A stretch of DNA of 64,000 nucleotides from JAVVEG01 sp041751425 (GTDB taxonomy: Bacteria; Pseudomonadota; Gammaproteobacteria; Pseudomonadales; Pseudohongiellaceae). The translations under genes and the position numbers were made by a program. This document shows, one piece after another, positions 7,650 through 15,929 of the stretch. The notes beneath the pieces are model-generated. The model worked only from the letters and a program-made list of their open reading frames with translations. It was not told where the DNA came from and ran no database searches. The stretch is from assembly GCA_041751425.1 (NCBI GenBank), contig JBGSXL010000017.1, positions 1 to 64,000 of the forward strand, in the 5' to 3' direction. Position 1 is the stretch's first letter, and every line of letters starts with the position of its first letter.

Positions 7650-8240
7650 TTAACCCTGAATAAAATTCAACAGCGCAGTCAAACTGAGTGATCCGCCGAA
7701 GATATAGATAGCACAGATAACGCCCTCACCTATGGAAATACCTATCAAGGTTTTCCACACATTTATTCTCAGGACGCTGCAAACGTAAACGATCATATCG
7801 CTGGGAACGAGCGGGAAGAATCCCCAGGCGGCGATGACAGGTAATTCTCTTTTGCGCAAAAGTGAAACCAGTTTTTCAACCTGAGTTGGATAGTGTTCGT
7901 TGAAGTAATGATCGAAGCGAAAGTAACGCGCCATGTAGTACACAATTGCAGATGATGTGTATACAGCCAGTTGATTCACGAGAAACAATGGCCAGGGCGG
8001 AAACACCAGCACACCGGCCAGCACAATCGGTGTTGAAGGAATAAGTGTAAAACCGCGCACGGTGGAGATGATGAAATAGCCAATCAATCCCAGAACCAGA
8101 TTGTCTGAGAAGAACTGTTGAATATTTTCAGGTGAGAAAAGTTCTGGTGCAAAAAAGTAAAGAGAGAGACAGACAACAACCAACGTCAGCCAGAAATACA
8201 AGCCAATGAAATTGACTCTTTCGAGTTTTTCCTTTTCCAC
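7650..8240 (-). CDS. TVP38/TMEM64 (VTT-domain) membrane protein
   Basis: 196 residues with about five to six membrane segments (FIGLYFWLTLVVVCLSLYFF, LVLGLIGYFIISTVRGFTLI, IVLAGVLVFPPWPLFL). The VTT/SNARE-associated core includes RGFTLIPSTPIVLAG and AAWGFFPLVPSDMIVYV. VTT proteins are related to DedA and to eukaryotic VMP1/TMEM41B scramblases and are thought to move or balance phospholipids across membranes. It starts with GTG nine bases after the methyltransferase stop, so the two are co-transcribed. Confidence 0.8.
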   Translation of the reverse strand: MEKEKLERVNFIGLYFWLTLVVVCLSLYFFAPELFSPENIQQFFSDNLVLGLIGYFIISTVRGFTLIPSTPIVLAGVLVFPPWPLFLVNQLAVYTSSAIVYYMARYFRFDHYFNEHYPTQVEKLVSLLRKRELPVIAAWGFFPLVPSDMIVYVCSVLRINVWKTLIGISIGEGVICAIYIFGGSLSLTALLNFIQG

Positions 8241-8249
8241 AGTTCGTAA

Positions 8250-8864
8250 CTACTTGGTCATGCTGTAGACGAAGGCAGGCAATATATTGAGCGGCACGAA
8301 ATCCACATCGTCCATTTTCTTGCCGAAGATGTTTTCGATATCAGACTTGTTGCTCTTGAAGTATTGGTACTGCAAATAAATGCCGCCATCTTTCAGCCCG
8401 AACTTGAAAGCTTCTATGACGCGATACAGGAAGGCATTGCTGTCATTGAATTTTTCGAAGTTCTTCAATGGCAATGACGAAACGATGACATCGTACTTGT
8501 CCGGATCTATCAGGCGTTCTGTTACACAGCCGTTGTAAAGTGTTATGCGTTTGCCGGGATTGCTGCTGATCATTTCCTCAATCCACGGATTGTATTCAGT
8601 CTTTATTTCGCATACGTCCAACACCGAATCGTCGGTCATTCTACGGATTATTTCTTTGGTGAACGCGCCGCGCCCGCTGCCGATTTCCAGAATTCTGAGA
8701 GGTCGGGAAAAATCAACCTTGTTAAGCATGGTATTCACCAGAAAGCCGGAGCTGCTGATGATGAGCCCATCTTCGGTAATGTTGCGCTTGATCTTGCGGT
8801 AGATATCAATAGGCGTATTTAGCTTTGACACCATCCTGTTACGAATACGTAATTCTGTTCTCAT
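8250..8864 (-). CDS. SAM-dependent methyltransferase (PmtA/KsgA-like fold)
   Basis: 204 residues. The glycine-rich SAM motif is LRILEIGSGRGAFTKEII near residues 57-75, followed by an acidic residue (DVCEIKTEYNPWIEE) and motif IV-like YDVIVSSLPLKNF. The arrangement is like bacterial phospholipid N-methyltransferases (PmtA) and rRNA adenine dimethylases. Its position between a VTT-family membrane protein and a transporter favours a lipid substrate, but this is inference. The ATG overlaps the stop of the antiporter gene (TAATG), showing translational coupling; an in-frame ATG at 8834 is an alternative start. Confidence 0.7.
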   Translation of the reverse strand: MRTELRIRNRMVSKLNTPIDIYRKIKRNITEDGLIISSSGFLVNTMLNKVDFSRPLRILEIGSGRGAFTKEIIRRMTDDSVLDVCEIKTEYNPWIEEMISSNPGKRITLYNGCVTERLIDPDKYDVIVSSLPLKNFEKFNDSNAFLYRVIEAFKFGLKDGGIYLQYQYFKSNKSDIENIFGKKMDDVDFVPLNILPAFVYSMTK

Positions 8865-10522
8865 TATTTTCCTTTACCTGCAAGCAACCAGTCGACTGCC
8901 TTCAATGCTGCATCAGCGAATGGGCGCAATACCAGATCTGCATCTGTATCCTCCAGCACCCTGGCATCATGTCTGTTTCCAGCTGTCAGTGCCACTTTTC
9001 CTTTGTAACTCTCTTTACGTAACGATTTAAGCAGCGACATATTGATGTCACGTTCCCGAGCGGTACAGACTACCCATTTGACCTTGGATAAAGCAAGGGA
9101 GGCGATGAACTCAGGATCTTCGGCATCCCCGAAGCGCGATGGCCAGCCTGCAATGGACTGCTGCCGCACCACCTCAGGGTCGATATCTATACTCAACACA
9201 GAGAAGCCACGTTGCCGCAACTCATCGGCAATACCGCAGCCGTAGCGACCCATACCAAACACGACTACACCTTCGCCGCCCGCGTCCTCATTATCGTATG
9301 CTGTCTCGCGATAGGGATGATGTCTTTCGAAGATACTCAGCAGCGGCGCTATTATTTCATAAAGCTGGTGCGAGTATAGAATCATATATGTGGAAACACT
9401 GATAGTAATAAGTCCAACCAGAGCAATCAGCCCAACAGTATCGGAGTTCAGATGCCCCAGACTTAATCCGAGCGCGGCCAGGATCAGGGAGAATTCGCTG
9501 ATTTGCGCGACGGTTAGGCCGGCGAGAAATCCAGTTCTTTTCCGGTAGCCCATCGCACCCATGATAATCATGACAATCAATGGGTTACCTATAAGCACGA
9601 ATGCGGAGAACAAGGCAGCCGCACCAAGCTGCGCGCCCATGGTGGCCATCTCAAGGCCTGACCCCAGTTCAATAAAGAAGAACAACAGCAGGAAATCGCG
9701 CAGACTGACAAGCCGCGCTCCGATGACTTCCCGGAATGGCGTAGATGCCAGTGAAATTCCCGCCAGGAACGCTCCAACCTCCTTGCTGAACCCCATCAGA
9801 CTGCCCAGTTCAGCCAATGTCACGGCCCAGGTTATTGCGAACAGAACCAATAATTCCGTGGAACGGGCCAAGTGTCGGCTCAATACTGGAATGACATAAC
9901 TCATCAGCAGCGCAACCGCCACCAGCATCACCACGCCCTTGAGCACAACTAATGCAATGCCGAGTACGAGCGCACTTGTCTCCGAATCGACCCCTGCCTC
10001 TGTACTGACACCCAACGCAGTCAGTCCTATCATGACCAAGACCACAACTATGTCCTGCACTATCAAAAAGCCAACGGCGATCCGACCATGCAGAGCATCG
10101 ATCTCTTTTTTATCAGACAGAAGCTTAACGATGATGATTGTGCTGGAGAAGGTCAGTGCCACGCCCACATACAGGGCGCCAACAGTGGACATACCAAGCG
10201 CTATGGCAATCAGAAAACCAATGACTGAAGTAAATATTACCTGACCGAGCCCAGTCGCCAATGCCACCGGACCAAGCGTGCGGATAATTTGCAGGTCCAG
10301 CTTCAGACCAACCACGAACAGCAATAATGCGATACCCATCTCTGCCAGCAGCTCTATGGGTTCTGTGGCTGACACCCAGCCCAAAGCGGATGGCCCCAGC
10401 AGGATACCGGCAGCGATAAACGCCACTATCAGGGGTTGCCGCAGCACCATGGCCAAAGCGCCAACCACAGTGACTACTGCCAGAATAACTGCCAGTTCCT
10501 GAAAGATGTTTTCGAAGATCAA
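8864..10522 (-). CDS. CPA2-family K+/H+ (or Na+/H+) antiporter with TrkA-N domain
   Basis: 552 residues. The first ~380 form the 12-13 helix sodium/hydrogen-exchanger domain (GILLGPSALGWV, LLLFVVGLKLDLQI, LSDKKEIDALHGRIAVGFLI, FSKEVGAFLAGISLA). A cytosolic TrkA-N Rossmann domain follows from about residue 415 (GVVVFGMGRYGCGIADELRQ, with GxGxxG). Architecture is that of YbaL/KefB-type CPA2 carriers; an RCK-C domain is not evident. It likely exchanges potassium or sodium for protons at the inner membrane under nucleotide or redox control. It is the first gene of a three-gene minus-strand run. Confidence 0.85.
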   Translation of the reverse strand: MIFENIFQELAVILAVVTVVGALAMVLRQPLIVAFIAAGILLGPSALGWVSATEPIELLAEMGIALLLFVVGLKLDLQIIRTLGPVALATGLGQVIFTSVIGFLIAIALGMSTVGALYVGVALTFSSTIIIVKLLSDKKEIDALHGRIAVGFLIVQDIVVVLVMIGLTALGVSTEAGVDSETSALVLGIALVVLKGVVMLVAVALLMSYVIPVLSRHLARSTELLVLFAITWAVTLAELGSLMGFSKEVGAFLAGISLASTPFREVIGARLVSLRDFLLLFFFIELGSGLEMATMGAQLGAAALFSAFVLIGNPLIVMIIMGAMGYRKRTGFLAGLTVAQISEFSLILAALGLSLGHLNSDTVGLIALVGLITISVSTYMILYSHQLYEIIAPLLSIFERHHPYRETAYDNEDAGGEGVVVFGMGRYGCGIADELRQRGFSVLSIDIDPEVVRQQSIAGWPSRFGDAEDPEFIASLALSKVKWVVCTARERDINMSLLKSLRKESYKGKVALTAGNRHDARVLEDTDADLVLRPFADAALKAVDWLLAGKGK

Positions 10523-10583
10523 GCTTCGTAACTCCTAATACAAACCCTATAACTTCAAATTCGCACTAAAAATCCATGCATCG

Positions 10584-12440
10584 CTATTGGTAGCCTTGAG
10601 CCTGCAGGCGGAAAAGCTTCGCATACTGCCCGTCACGGAGCAATAATTCCGCGTGCGACCCTTCTTCGTGAATCCGACCTTTTTCCAACACAATGATATG
10701 GTCCGCAATCCTGACCGTGGAAAAACGGTGTGAAATGATGATGGAAATTCTGTTGGCCGTCAGGTCACGAAAATGCGCGAATATCTCCGCTTCTGCCTTG
10801 GCATCGATGGCGGCAGTGGGTTCATCCAATATCAGCACATCCGCCTTGTTGCGCATGAACGCCCTGGCAAGCGCAATTTTCTGCCATTGCCCACCGGAAA
10901 GCTCCTTGCCACCTTTGAACCAGGTACCCAGTTGCGTATCGAAGCCCTCTGGCAACTGACCGATAAATTCGGCGGCAAGGCCCTGCACAGCTGCGGTTTC
11001 CACTTGCTCTCTGTTCTGCAGATTATCCACATCACCAACGCCGATGTTCTCGCCGACTGGCAATTGGTAGCGGGCGAAGTCCTGGAATATCACGCCAATC
11101 TTCTGCCGCAAGGTACCTATATGCCATTCCCGTAAATCCAGCCCCTCCAGCAGGATACGACCACTGGTAGGCGTGTATAGCCGGGTGAGCAGTTTGATCA
11201 GCGTTGTTTTACCCGAGCCGTTCTCCCCGACGATGGCGAGGCTTTCACCAGCTCCTATATGGAGATTCAGATCATCCAACGCAGGCGTGGCACTACCAGG
11301 GTAGAAGAAGGTGACTTTCTCAAAGCGAATCCCATCGTCGGGCAATGGACCAACGAGTTTGTCACCACTCAACTCGGGTACTTTATGGTCCAGATATTCC
11401 GTGAGATTGGAAAGATACAGATTGTCTTCGTACATGCCATTGACCGAAATCAGACAGCTGGTCACAGCTGCTTGCCCCTGCCTGAATACCGCTATGTACA
11501 TGGTCATCTGACCTATGGTGATGGTGGTGGCTACTGCTGCAAAAGCGACCCAGCCATAGGAAAAATAGAAAGCAGCACTGGCAATCAGCCCCAGCACATA
11601 ACCCCAGAAACCACGCCGCAATACAAGGTTGCGGTCTTCTTTGTAGATATTGCGGAAAATGGCAACGTAACGATCCAGAAACAATCTGCCCAATTGCAGC
11701 AACTTGACCTCTTTGACGCCGTCTTCACGGGTCAGCACCATCTCCAGGTAGATCTGCATACGACGTTCAGCGGAGCGCCGACGTTGATTACGGAATGCCT
11801 CTCCTGAGAACTTCGCCTCAGCGAGGAACGCGGGCACGCCAGCCAAACCGAGCAACAGAACTGCATACGGCGAAAACTGAAACAGTAGAAAGCCATAGCT
11901 GACCAGTGAGATGGAATCGCGTACCAGATCGAAAGTGCGAGTTACCAGGCTGAGTGGACGGCTGGATGCTTCGCGCCGTGCTCGGACCAGCTTGTCGTAG
12001 TACTCGGAGTCCTCAAAGTTTGCCAGCTCCAGAGTCAACGCCTTGTCGAGTATCATCACGTTGACCTGATTGCCCAGCAGTACTCGCAGTATGGACTGAC
12101 ACACAGTATTGATGCGTTGAACACCGGTCATCAGCACTACCAGCCCTGCCTCGTAAAGCACATAACGCAAGACATCATCTCTGGCTGCTGTGCGCGCAAC
12201 TCCCTCGGACTGGATCGCAGCAATTACTGCATCCACTATCAATTGTCCAACCCACGCAATTGCCGCCGGCAACAGTCCGGCCAATAGCGTCGCGACAGCC
12301 ATCGTAATTGTCAGCGCAGCGCTGGTAGTCCAGACAATCTGCACAGCGACACGGCTGTATTTGAATACCGAAAAAAAACGGGTAATGAGGGTGCCGCGGG
12401 GTGCGGTTTCAGACGACTGCTCTTTCAAAGGGAGGTCCAC
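10584..12440 (-). CDS. ABC transporter, fused permease/ATPase (exporter type)
   Basis: 618 residues. An ABC-membrane domain with about six helices fills residues ~30-330. The nucleotide-binding domain follows: Walker A GENGSGKTTLIKLL, Q-loop VIFQDFARYQLP, signature LSGGQWQKIALARAFM, Walker B VLILDEPTAAID and H-loop ISHRFSTV. A Q replaces the frequent R or G in the signature (LSGGQWQ), which is common. This is a homodimeric or heterodimeric exporter half; the substrate is unknown. The start is GTG at 12440. It is separated from the antiporter gene by 61 bases and may be independent. Confidence 0.85.
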   Translation of the reverse strand: MDLPLKEQSSETAPRGTLITRFFSVFKYSRVAVQIVWTTSAALTITMAVATLLAGLLPAAIAWVGQLIVDAVIAAIQSEGVARTAARDDVLRYVLYEAGLVVLMTGVQRINTVCQSILRVLLGNQVNVMILDKALTLELANFEDSEYYDKLVRARREASSRPLSLVTRTFDLVRDSISLVSYGFLLFQFSPYAVLLLGLAGVPAFLAEAKFSGEAFRNQRRRSAERRMQIYLEMVLTREDGVKEVKLLQLGRLFLDRYVAIFRNIYKEDRNLVLRRGFWGYVLGLIASAAFYFSYGWVAFAAVATTITIGQMTMYIAVFRQGQAAVTSCLISVNGMYEDNLYLSNLTEYLDHKVPELSGDKLVGPLPDDGIRFEKVTFFYPGSATPALDDLNLHIGAGESLAIVGENGSGKTTLIKLLTRLYTPTSGRILLEGLDLREWHIGTLRQKIGVIFQDFARYQLPVGENIGVGDVDNLQNREQVETAAVQGLAAEFIGQLPEGFDTQLGTWFKGGKELSGGQWQKIALARAFMRNKADVLILDEPTAAIDAKAEAEIFAHFRDLTANRISIIISHRFSTVRIADHIIVLEKGRIHEEGSHAELLLRDGQYAKLFRLQAQGYQ

Positions 12441-12499
12441 TTCTATGTCTATTCGGGAAGCGGGTGATCATAGCAAAGTGGCGACGCAAGTAGATAGCG

Positions 12500-12542
12500 A
12501 CGCTGGTTTCTGCGCAGCAAAAGCTCCTGCAGAAACCAGCGT
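12500..12542. repeat. Long perfect hairpin (14-bp arms)
   Basis: ACGCTGGTTTCTGC and GCAGAAACCAGCGT flank a 15-base loop. A T6 run follows at 12546-12551 on the plus strand, but no plus-strand gene ends here. The hairpin lies between the methyltransferase stop and the ABC transporter start, both on the minus strand. Read on the minus strand the centre is GCAGGAGCTTTTGCT, reminiscent of REP elements; it may act as a partial terminator or RNA stabiliser. Confidence 0.6.
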
Positions 12543-12557
12543 GCAATTTTTTAGCTG

Positions 12558-13289
12558 TTACAGCTTTTGCAGTTTCAGAACCAGACGATCTGTATTACGA
12601 CCGAGGCTTGGGTCGAACGGTCCCACGGTACGGTCATCATCAGCAGAGTGCAGCACATCGCTGTACCCGACAACGGCGAAGCCGGACTGCGTAACCGACA
12701 TCAGAATGTCTTCCAGCGCAATCCGATGGAGTGCTCCATTGTCTGCACCATAGTTACCTTTGTGATCCGTAATGCCAAATATGCCGCCCGGTTTTAGAAC
12801 AGCATGCACTGCCGTCAGAAAGCTTTGTGCAGCTGCCGGGTCGCGATTGTAAATATCATGGAAGTTCAGTGCGGTGATCGCAAAGTCGACCGAGTTTGCA
12901 GGAATTCCCATATCCGCCAGATCGCGGTCAACGCGTTGGATGTTGGGCAGACGGTTTCCTGCGAGGCGCGCAGTGACGGCAGCATCAGTGCCACGCGCAG
13001 CCAAAGCTGCCGGACTGTTCTGCATCAGTACGCGACCGTTCGGTCCAACCGCATGCGACAGCACTTCGCTGTACCAGCCAGCTGAAGCCATAACGTCAAG
13101 TACTGTCATACCTTCCTCAACGCCAAAGAAATCCAGCACTTCAGCCGGTTGACGGGAAGCATCGCGTGCCTTGTCTGCTGCATCGCGGCCGGGATTATCC
13201 AGAGCTTGAGTGAGCTTTGCCTTATCCAGCGCAAGTACCTGAGTGCTTGCCAGCAAGGCGAGAACGAGCATTGAGATCAATGATTTCAT
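12558..13289 (-). CDS. Exported class I methyltransferase-like protein
   Basis: 243 residues with a clear signal peptide (MKSLISMLVLALLASTQVLA). The mature part has a Rossmann methyltransferase fold: FGVEEGMTVLDVMASAGWYS as motif I and FAITALNFHDIYNRD as motif IV. Periplasmic members of this family are common in proteobacteria but have no agreed role, and SAM is not known to be abundant in the periplasm, so activity is uncertain. An AGGAAGGG site lies upstream of the ATG. It is flanked by the ubiI homologue upstream and the ABC exporter downstream on the same strand. Confidence 0.75.
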   Translation of the reverse strand: MKSLISMLVLALLASTQVLALDKAKLTQALDNPGRDAADKARDASRQPAEVLDFFGVEEGMTVLDVMASAGWYSEVLSHAVGPNGRVLMQNSPAALAARGTDAAVTARLAGNRLPNIQRVDRDLADMGIPANSVDFAITALNFHDIYNRDPAAAQSFLTAVHAVLKPGGIFGITDHKGNYGADNGALHRIALEDILMSVTQSGFAVVGYSDVLHSADDDRTVGPFDPSLGRNTDRLVLKLQKL

Positions 13290-13448
13290 GACGACGAACC
13301 CTTCCTGTAATGATTGTTATTGAACTGGAATTTGATTGGACTGGCTTTCAAACGAGTCCTGAACCAGAAAGAAAGAGCTTAAACCAGTCGTTGCCATCCG
13401 TATATGTCTGAATGCAACACAATGTAGCAGGACAATGGAGCAGTGAGT

Positions 13449-14789
13449 TTAATCCAGCGAACTATCGGTTCCCATGGCTTGGCGCATGATGCGGTTTTTC
13501 AGCATTGGCAAGCTATCCAGACCACTCATACCGGCGTTGCGAAGCCAGCGCACCGGTAAAGGCTGGTCAGCAAACAGACGTTTGAAGCCTTCCATCAGCC
13601 ACATCATGCCGAGGTTATGTCCTTTGCGCTCACGCTGATACCGTTGAAGTACGCGCAAGCTTGCGAAATCCAGATGCTGTTGTCTAGCCTTCAGTAACTG
13701 CCCAGCCAACGACCACGCATCCAGAATGCCAAGGTTGGCTCCCTGCCCGGCCAGCGGGTGAATGCTGTGCGCGGCATCTCCTACTAGTGCGATATTGCTG
13801 CTGACATAGTCGCTGGCGTGACGTTGCCGCAATGGAAAACTGAACCGCTTGTCCACCCACCCTATGGCACCCAGGCGGGATTCTATAGACGCCTGCAAAA
13901 CCAGGCTGAATTCAGTGTCTGACATAGCCAGCAATTGCTCCGCCCTTTCCGGAACAACTGACCAAACAATCGAACAGTAATGGTTATCCTGCGAATCATG
14001 GTCAATCTTTGCACCGGGTGCCTGTGAAGCCAGCGGCAGGAACGCCAGAATGCCTGTGTCCATAAAGCGCTGGATGGCGGTATTGTCATGCGGCAATTGC
14101 GTTCGCACTGTGGTGACGATGGCGTGATGTTCGTAATCCCATTCTTTGGTCGCAAACTGTGCCAGCTCACGTATTTTGGAATTGGCGCCATCTGCGGCCA
14201 CAAGCAAGCGTGTGGTTAGTTGACTGCCGTCAGCAAGCGTCACCACTACCTGACTTGCCTCTGAATTTGGAACTGGCACATGATCAATCACGGTTACCGT
14301 CGCCGGCGTTATCGATTTTACATTCTCGAATTGTTGAATACGCTCGTGCAGACAGGCCAGGGTTATGGTGTTCTCCACAATAAATCCAAGCGCTTCTGCG
14401 TGCACATCTGCCGCAGCAAAATGAATAGAGCCCGTGCCATCTGCTTCCCAGACATGCATATCGGCGTACGGGCAATGGCGATGCTGCTCCAGCATTTGCC
14501 ACGCACCTATGTTGGAAAATATGCGACGGGACGCCGGACTGATAGCGCTGACGCGTGGATCAAAACTCTCGGCCCCCATGCCGGTACCCAATTCTTCTGA
14601 ACCAGCAATTGAGTCCAGCCCCGGCATGGCCTGGGAATCCACGATGCCGATAGAAAATGCCGTATTTCCCAATGCACAAGCCAGCGTTGCGCCTACGATG
14701 CCGCCACCAATTATAAGGACGTCAAAATCGCAGTCTGTTGCCAATGGCTTTGTGCGCAATGTTTCTTCGTTGTGCATATTGTTGTACAT
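13449..14789 (-). CDS. ubiI: UbiH/UbiI-family ubiquinone-biosynthesis FAD hydroxylase
   Basis: 446 residues, a flavin monooxygenase of the UbiH/UbiF/COQ6 group. FAD-binding GxGxxG lies at about residues 25-45 (FDVLIIGGGIVGATLACALG). The second FAD motif is VGDAAHSIHPLAGQGANLGI near residues 355-375. UbiI adds the hydroxyl at C5 of the ubiquinone ring. The GDAAH...PLAGQGxNLG form is closer to UbiI/VisC than to UbiH, and a UbiH-like gene lies at 15930. In relatives ubiH and ubiI are contiguous after pepP; here a divergent plus-strand segment separates them. The UbiI versus UbiF distinction needs a phylogeny. Confidence 0.75.
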   Translation of the reverse strand: MYNNMHNEETLRTKPLATDCDFDVLIIGGGIVGATLACALGNTAFSIGIVDSQAMPGLDSIAGSEELGTGMGAESFDPRVSAISPASRRIFSNIGAWQMLEQHRHCPYADMHVWEADGTGSIHFAAADVHAEALGFIVENTITLACLHERIQQFENVKSITPATVTVIDHVPVPNSEASQVVVTLADGSQLTTRLLVAADGANSKIRELAQFATKEWDYEHHAIVTTVRTQLPHDNTAIQRFMDTGILAFLPLASQAPGAKIDHDSQDNHYCSIVWSVVPERAEQLLAMSDTEFSLVLQASIESRLGAIGWVDKRFSFPLRQRHASDYVSSNIALVGDAAHSIHPLAGQGANLGILDAWSLAGQLLKARQQHLDFASLRVLQRYQRERKGHNLGMMWLMEGFKRLFADQPLPVRWLRNAGMSGLDSLPMLKNRIMRQAMGTDSSLD

Positions 14790-14986
14790 ATTTCAGCTGC
14801 TTGAGTTCGAAATGATCAAGATCATTATAGGCATGGTGACTGAGAAATCACAAAAGCCCCAGCTGCTTGCACAAGTCCGGGCATTGCTGCCGCCGCGTTT
14901 ATGGTCAATACTGTGCCCCTTTACATTTACAACCGGACAGTTGAAACCGAGAGTTCGCTGCACTATTAACCAGATCGGAGAAGTCC

Positions 14987-15451
14987 ATGCCTAAATTAGT
15001 CAGCCTGGAAGAAGCGCAAACATTCATTGGCCAGGAAGTGGGCGTCACCCAATGGTTCGAAATCACCCAGGAAAGAGTAAACCGCTTTGCGGAAGCCACC
15101 GGCGATTTTCAGTTCATTCATATTGATGAAGAGCGGGCGCTTAAAGAGACGCCATTCGGCGGAACCATTGCGCATGGTTTTCTGACCTTGTCGTTGCTCA
15201 GCATGTTGAGTTCGCAGACTGGCACTATTAAGATAGACGGTGCCTCGATGTCTATTAACTATGGATTGGACAAAGTCCGCTTCATCAATCCAGTGCGCGT
15301 TGGCAAGCGTATACGTGCCAGGTTCGAACTGGTAAGTGCCGTAGAGAAAAATCCGGGGCAGTTTCTGCTAAAGCACAAGGCTACGGTGGAGATTGAAGAT
15401 GAAGAAAAGCCAGCCATGATTGCCGAGTGGCTGGGCATGGCGGTGTTGTGA
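14987..15451 (+). CDS. MaoC-family dehydratase ((R)-enoyl-CoA hydratase-like)
   Basis: 154 residues forming a hot-dog fold. The hydratase-2 motif is seen at RFAEATGDFQFIHIDEERAL, with the catalytic D and H of the GDFQxIH segment, followed by PFGGTIAHGFLTLSLLSML. The family hydrates enoyl-CoA in the R configuration, linking fatty-acid oxidation with PHA synthesis or other CoA pathways. GGAGAAGT lies upstream of the ATG. A DUF1499 lipoprotein gene starts six bases after its stop, so the two would form an operon. Confidence 0.85.
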   Translation: MPKLVSLEEAQTFIGQEVGVTQWFEITQERVNRFAEATGDFQFIHIDEERALKETPFGGTIAHGFLTLSLLSMLSSQTGTIKIDGASMSINYGLDKVRFINPVRVGKRIRARFELVSAVEKNPGQFLLKHKATVEIEDEEKPAMIAEWLGMAVL

Positions 15452-15456
15452 AACTT

Positions 15457-15879
15457 ATGAAAATTCAACAGTTGCTTATCATGATTCCAATTCTCACTCT
15501 GCTGGGTTGCGCCGGTCAAAGACCTGACAATCTGGGCGTACAAAATGGCTAGTTGGCTGCGTGTCCGGATTCGCCCAATTGCGTTTCCAGTTTTGATACA
15601 CGCGAGAGCCATGGCATTGCACCTATCAATGCATCACTGAGCAGTATTCGCGATGCGCTGCAAACTATGGATCGAGTGAACATTGTCTCTGAACAGGACA
15701 ATTATCTGTACGCGGAATTCACGAGTCGCTTGATGGGATACGTGGATGATGTTGAGTTTCTGGCGGATGCCACGCAGAACTTAGTGCATGTGCGTTCAGC
15801 GTCAAGACTCGGGCACAGTGACATGGGTGTGAACCGCAACCGTATTGAAGCTATTCGTGAAATCGTAACCATTCGTTGA
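15457..15879 (+). pseudogene. DUF1499 lipoprotein interrupted by an in-frame amber codon
   Basis: Starting at ATG 15457, the first 31 codons give a lipoprotein leader (lipobox LLGC, cysteine 18) and RPDNLGVQNG. Then TAG at 15550-15552, then the frame continues without interruption as LAACPDSPNCVSSFDTRESH to the stop at 15879. DUF1499 proteins usually read LGVxxGxLAxCPDSPNCVSS, so the TAG sits at a common glutamine position (CAG to TAG). The 108-residue remainder could start only from a TTG directly after the stop, without the leader. It is read as a recent nonsense mutation, or a sequencing error. Confidence 0.75.
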
Positions 15880-15929
15880 TTTCGGATCTTGCTTTAATGC
15901 GGCGCGGAGTTTCAGTCAGGCGACAGTAT

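Noticed and set aside
5814..15552. Recoding of TAG as a sense codon in this organism
   Set aside because: TAG ends several normal genes here (ilvA, orn, the D-2-hydroxyglutarate dehydrogenase gene, the aminotransferase at 31883, the APC permease gene), so general reassignment is unlikely. No suppressor tRNA or pyrrolysine genes are in the window.
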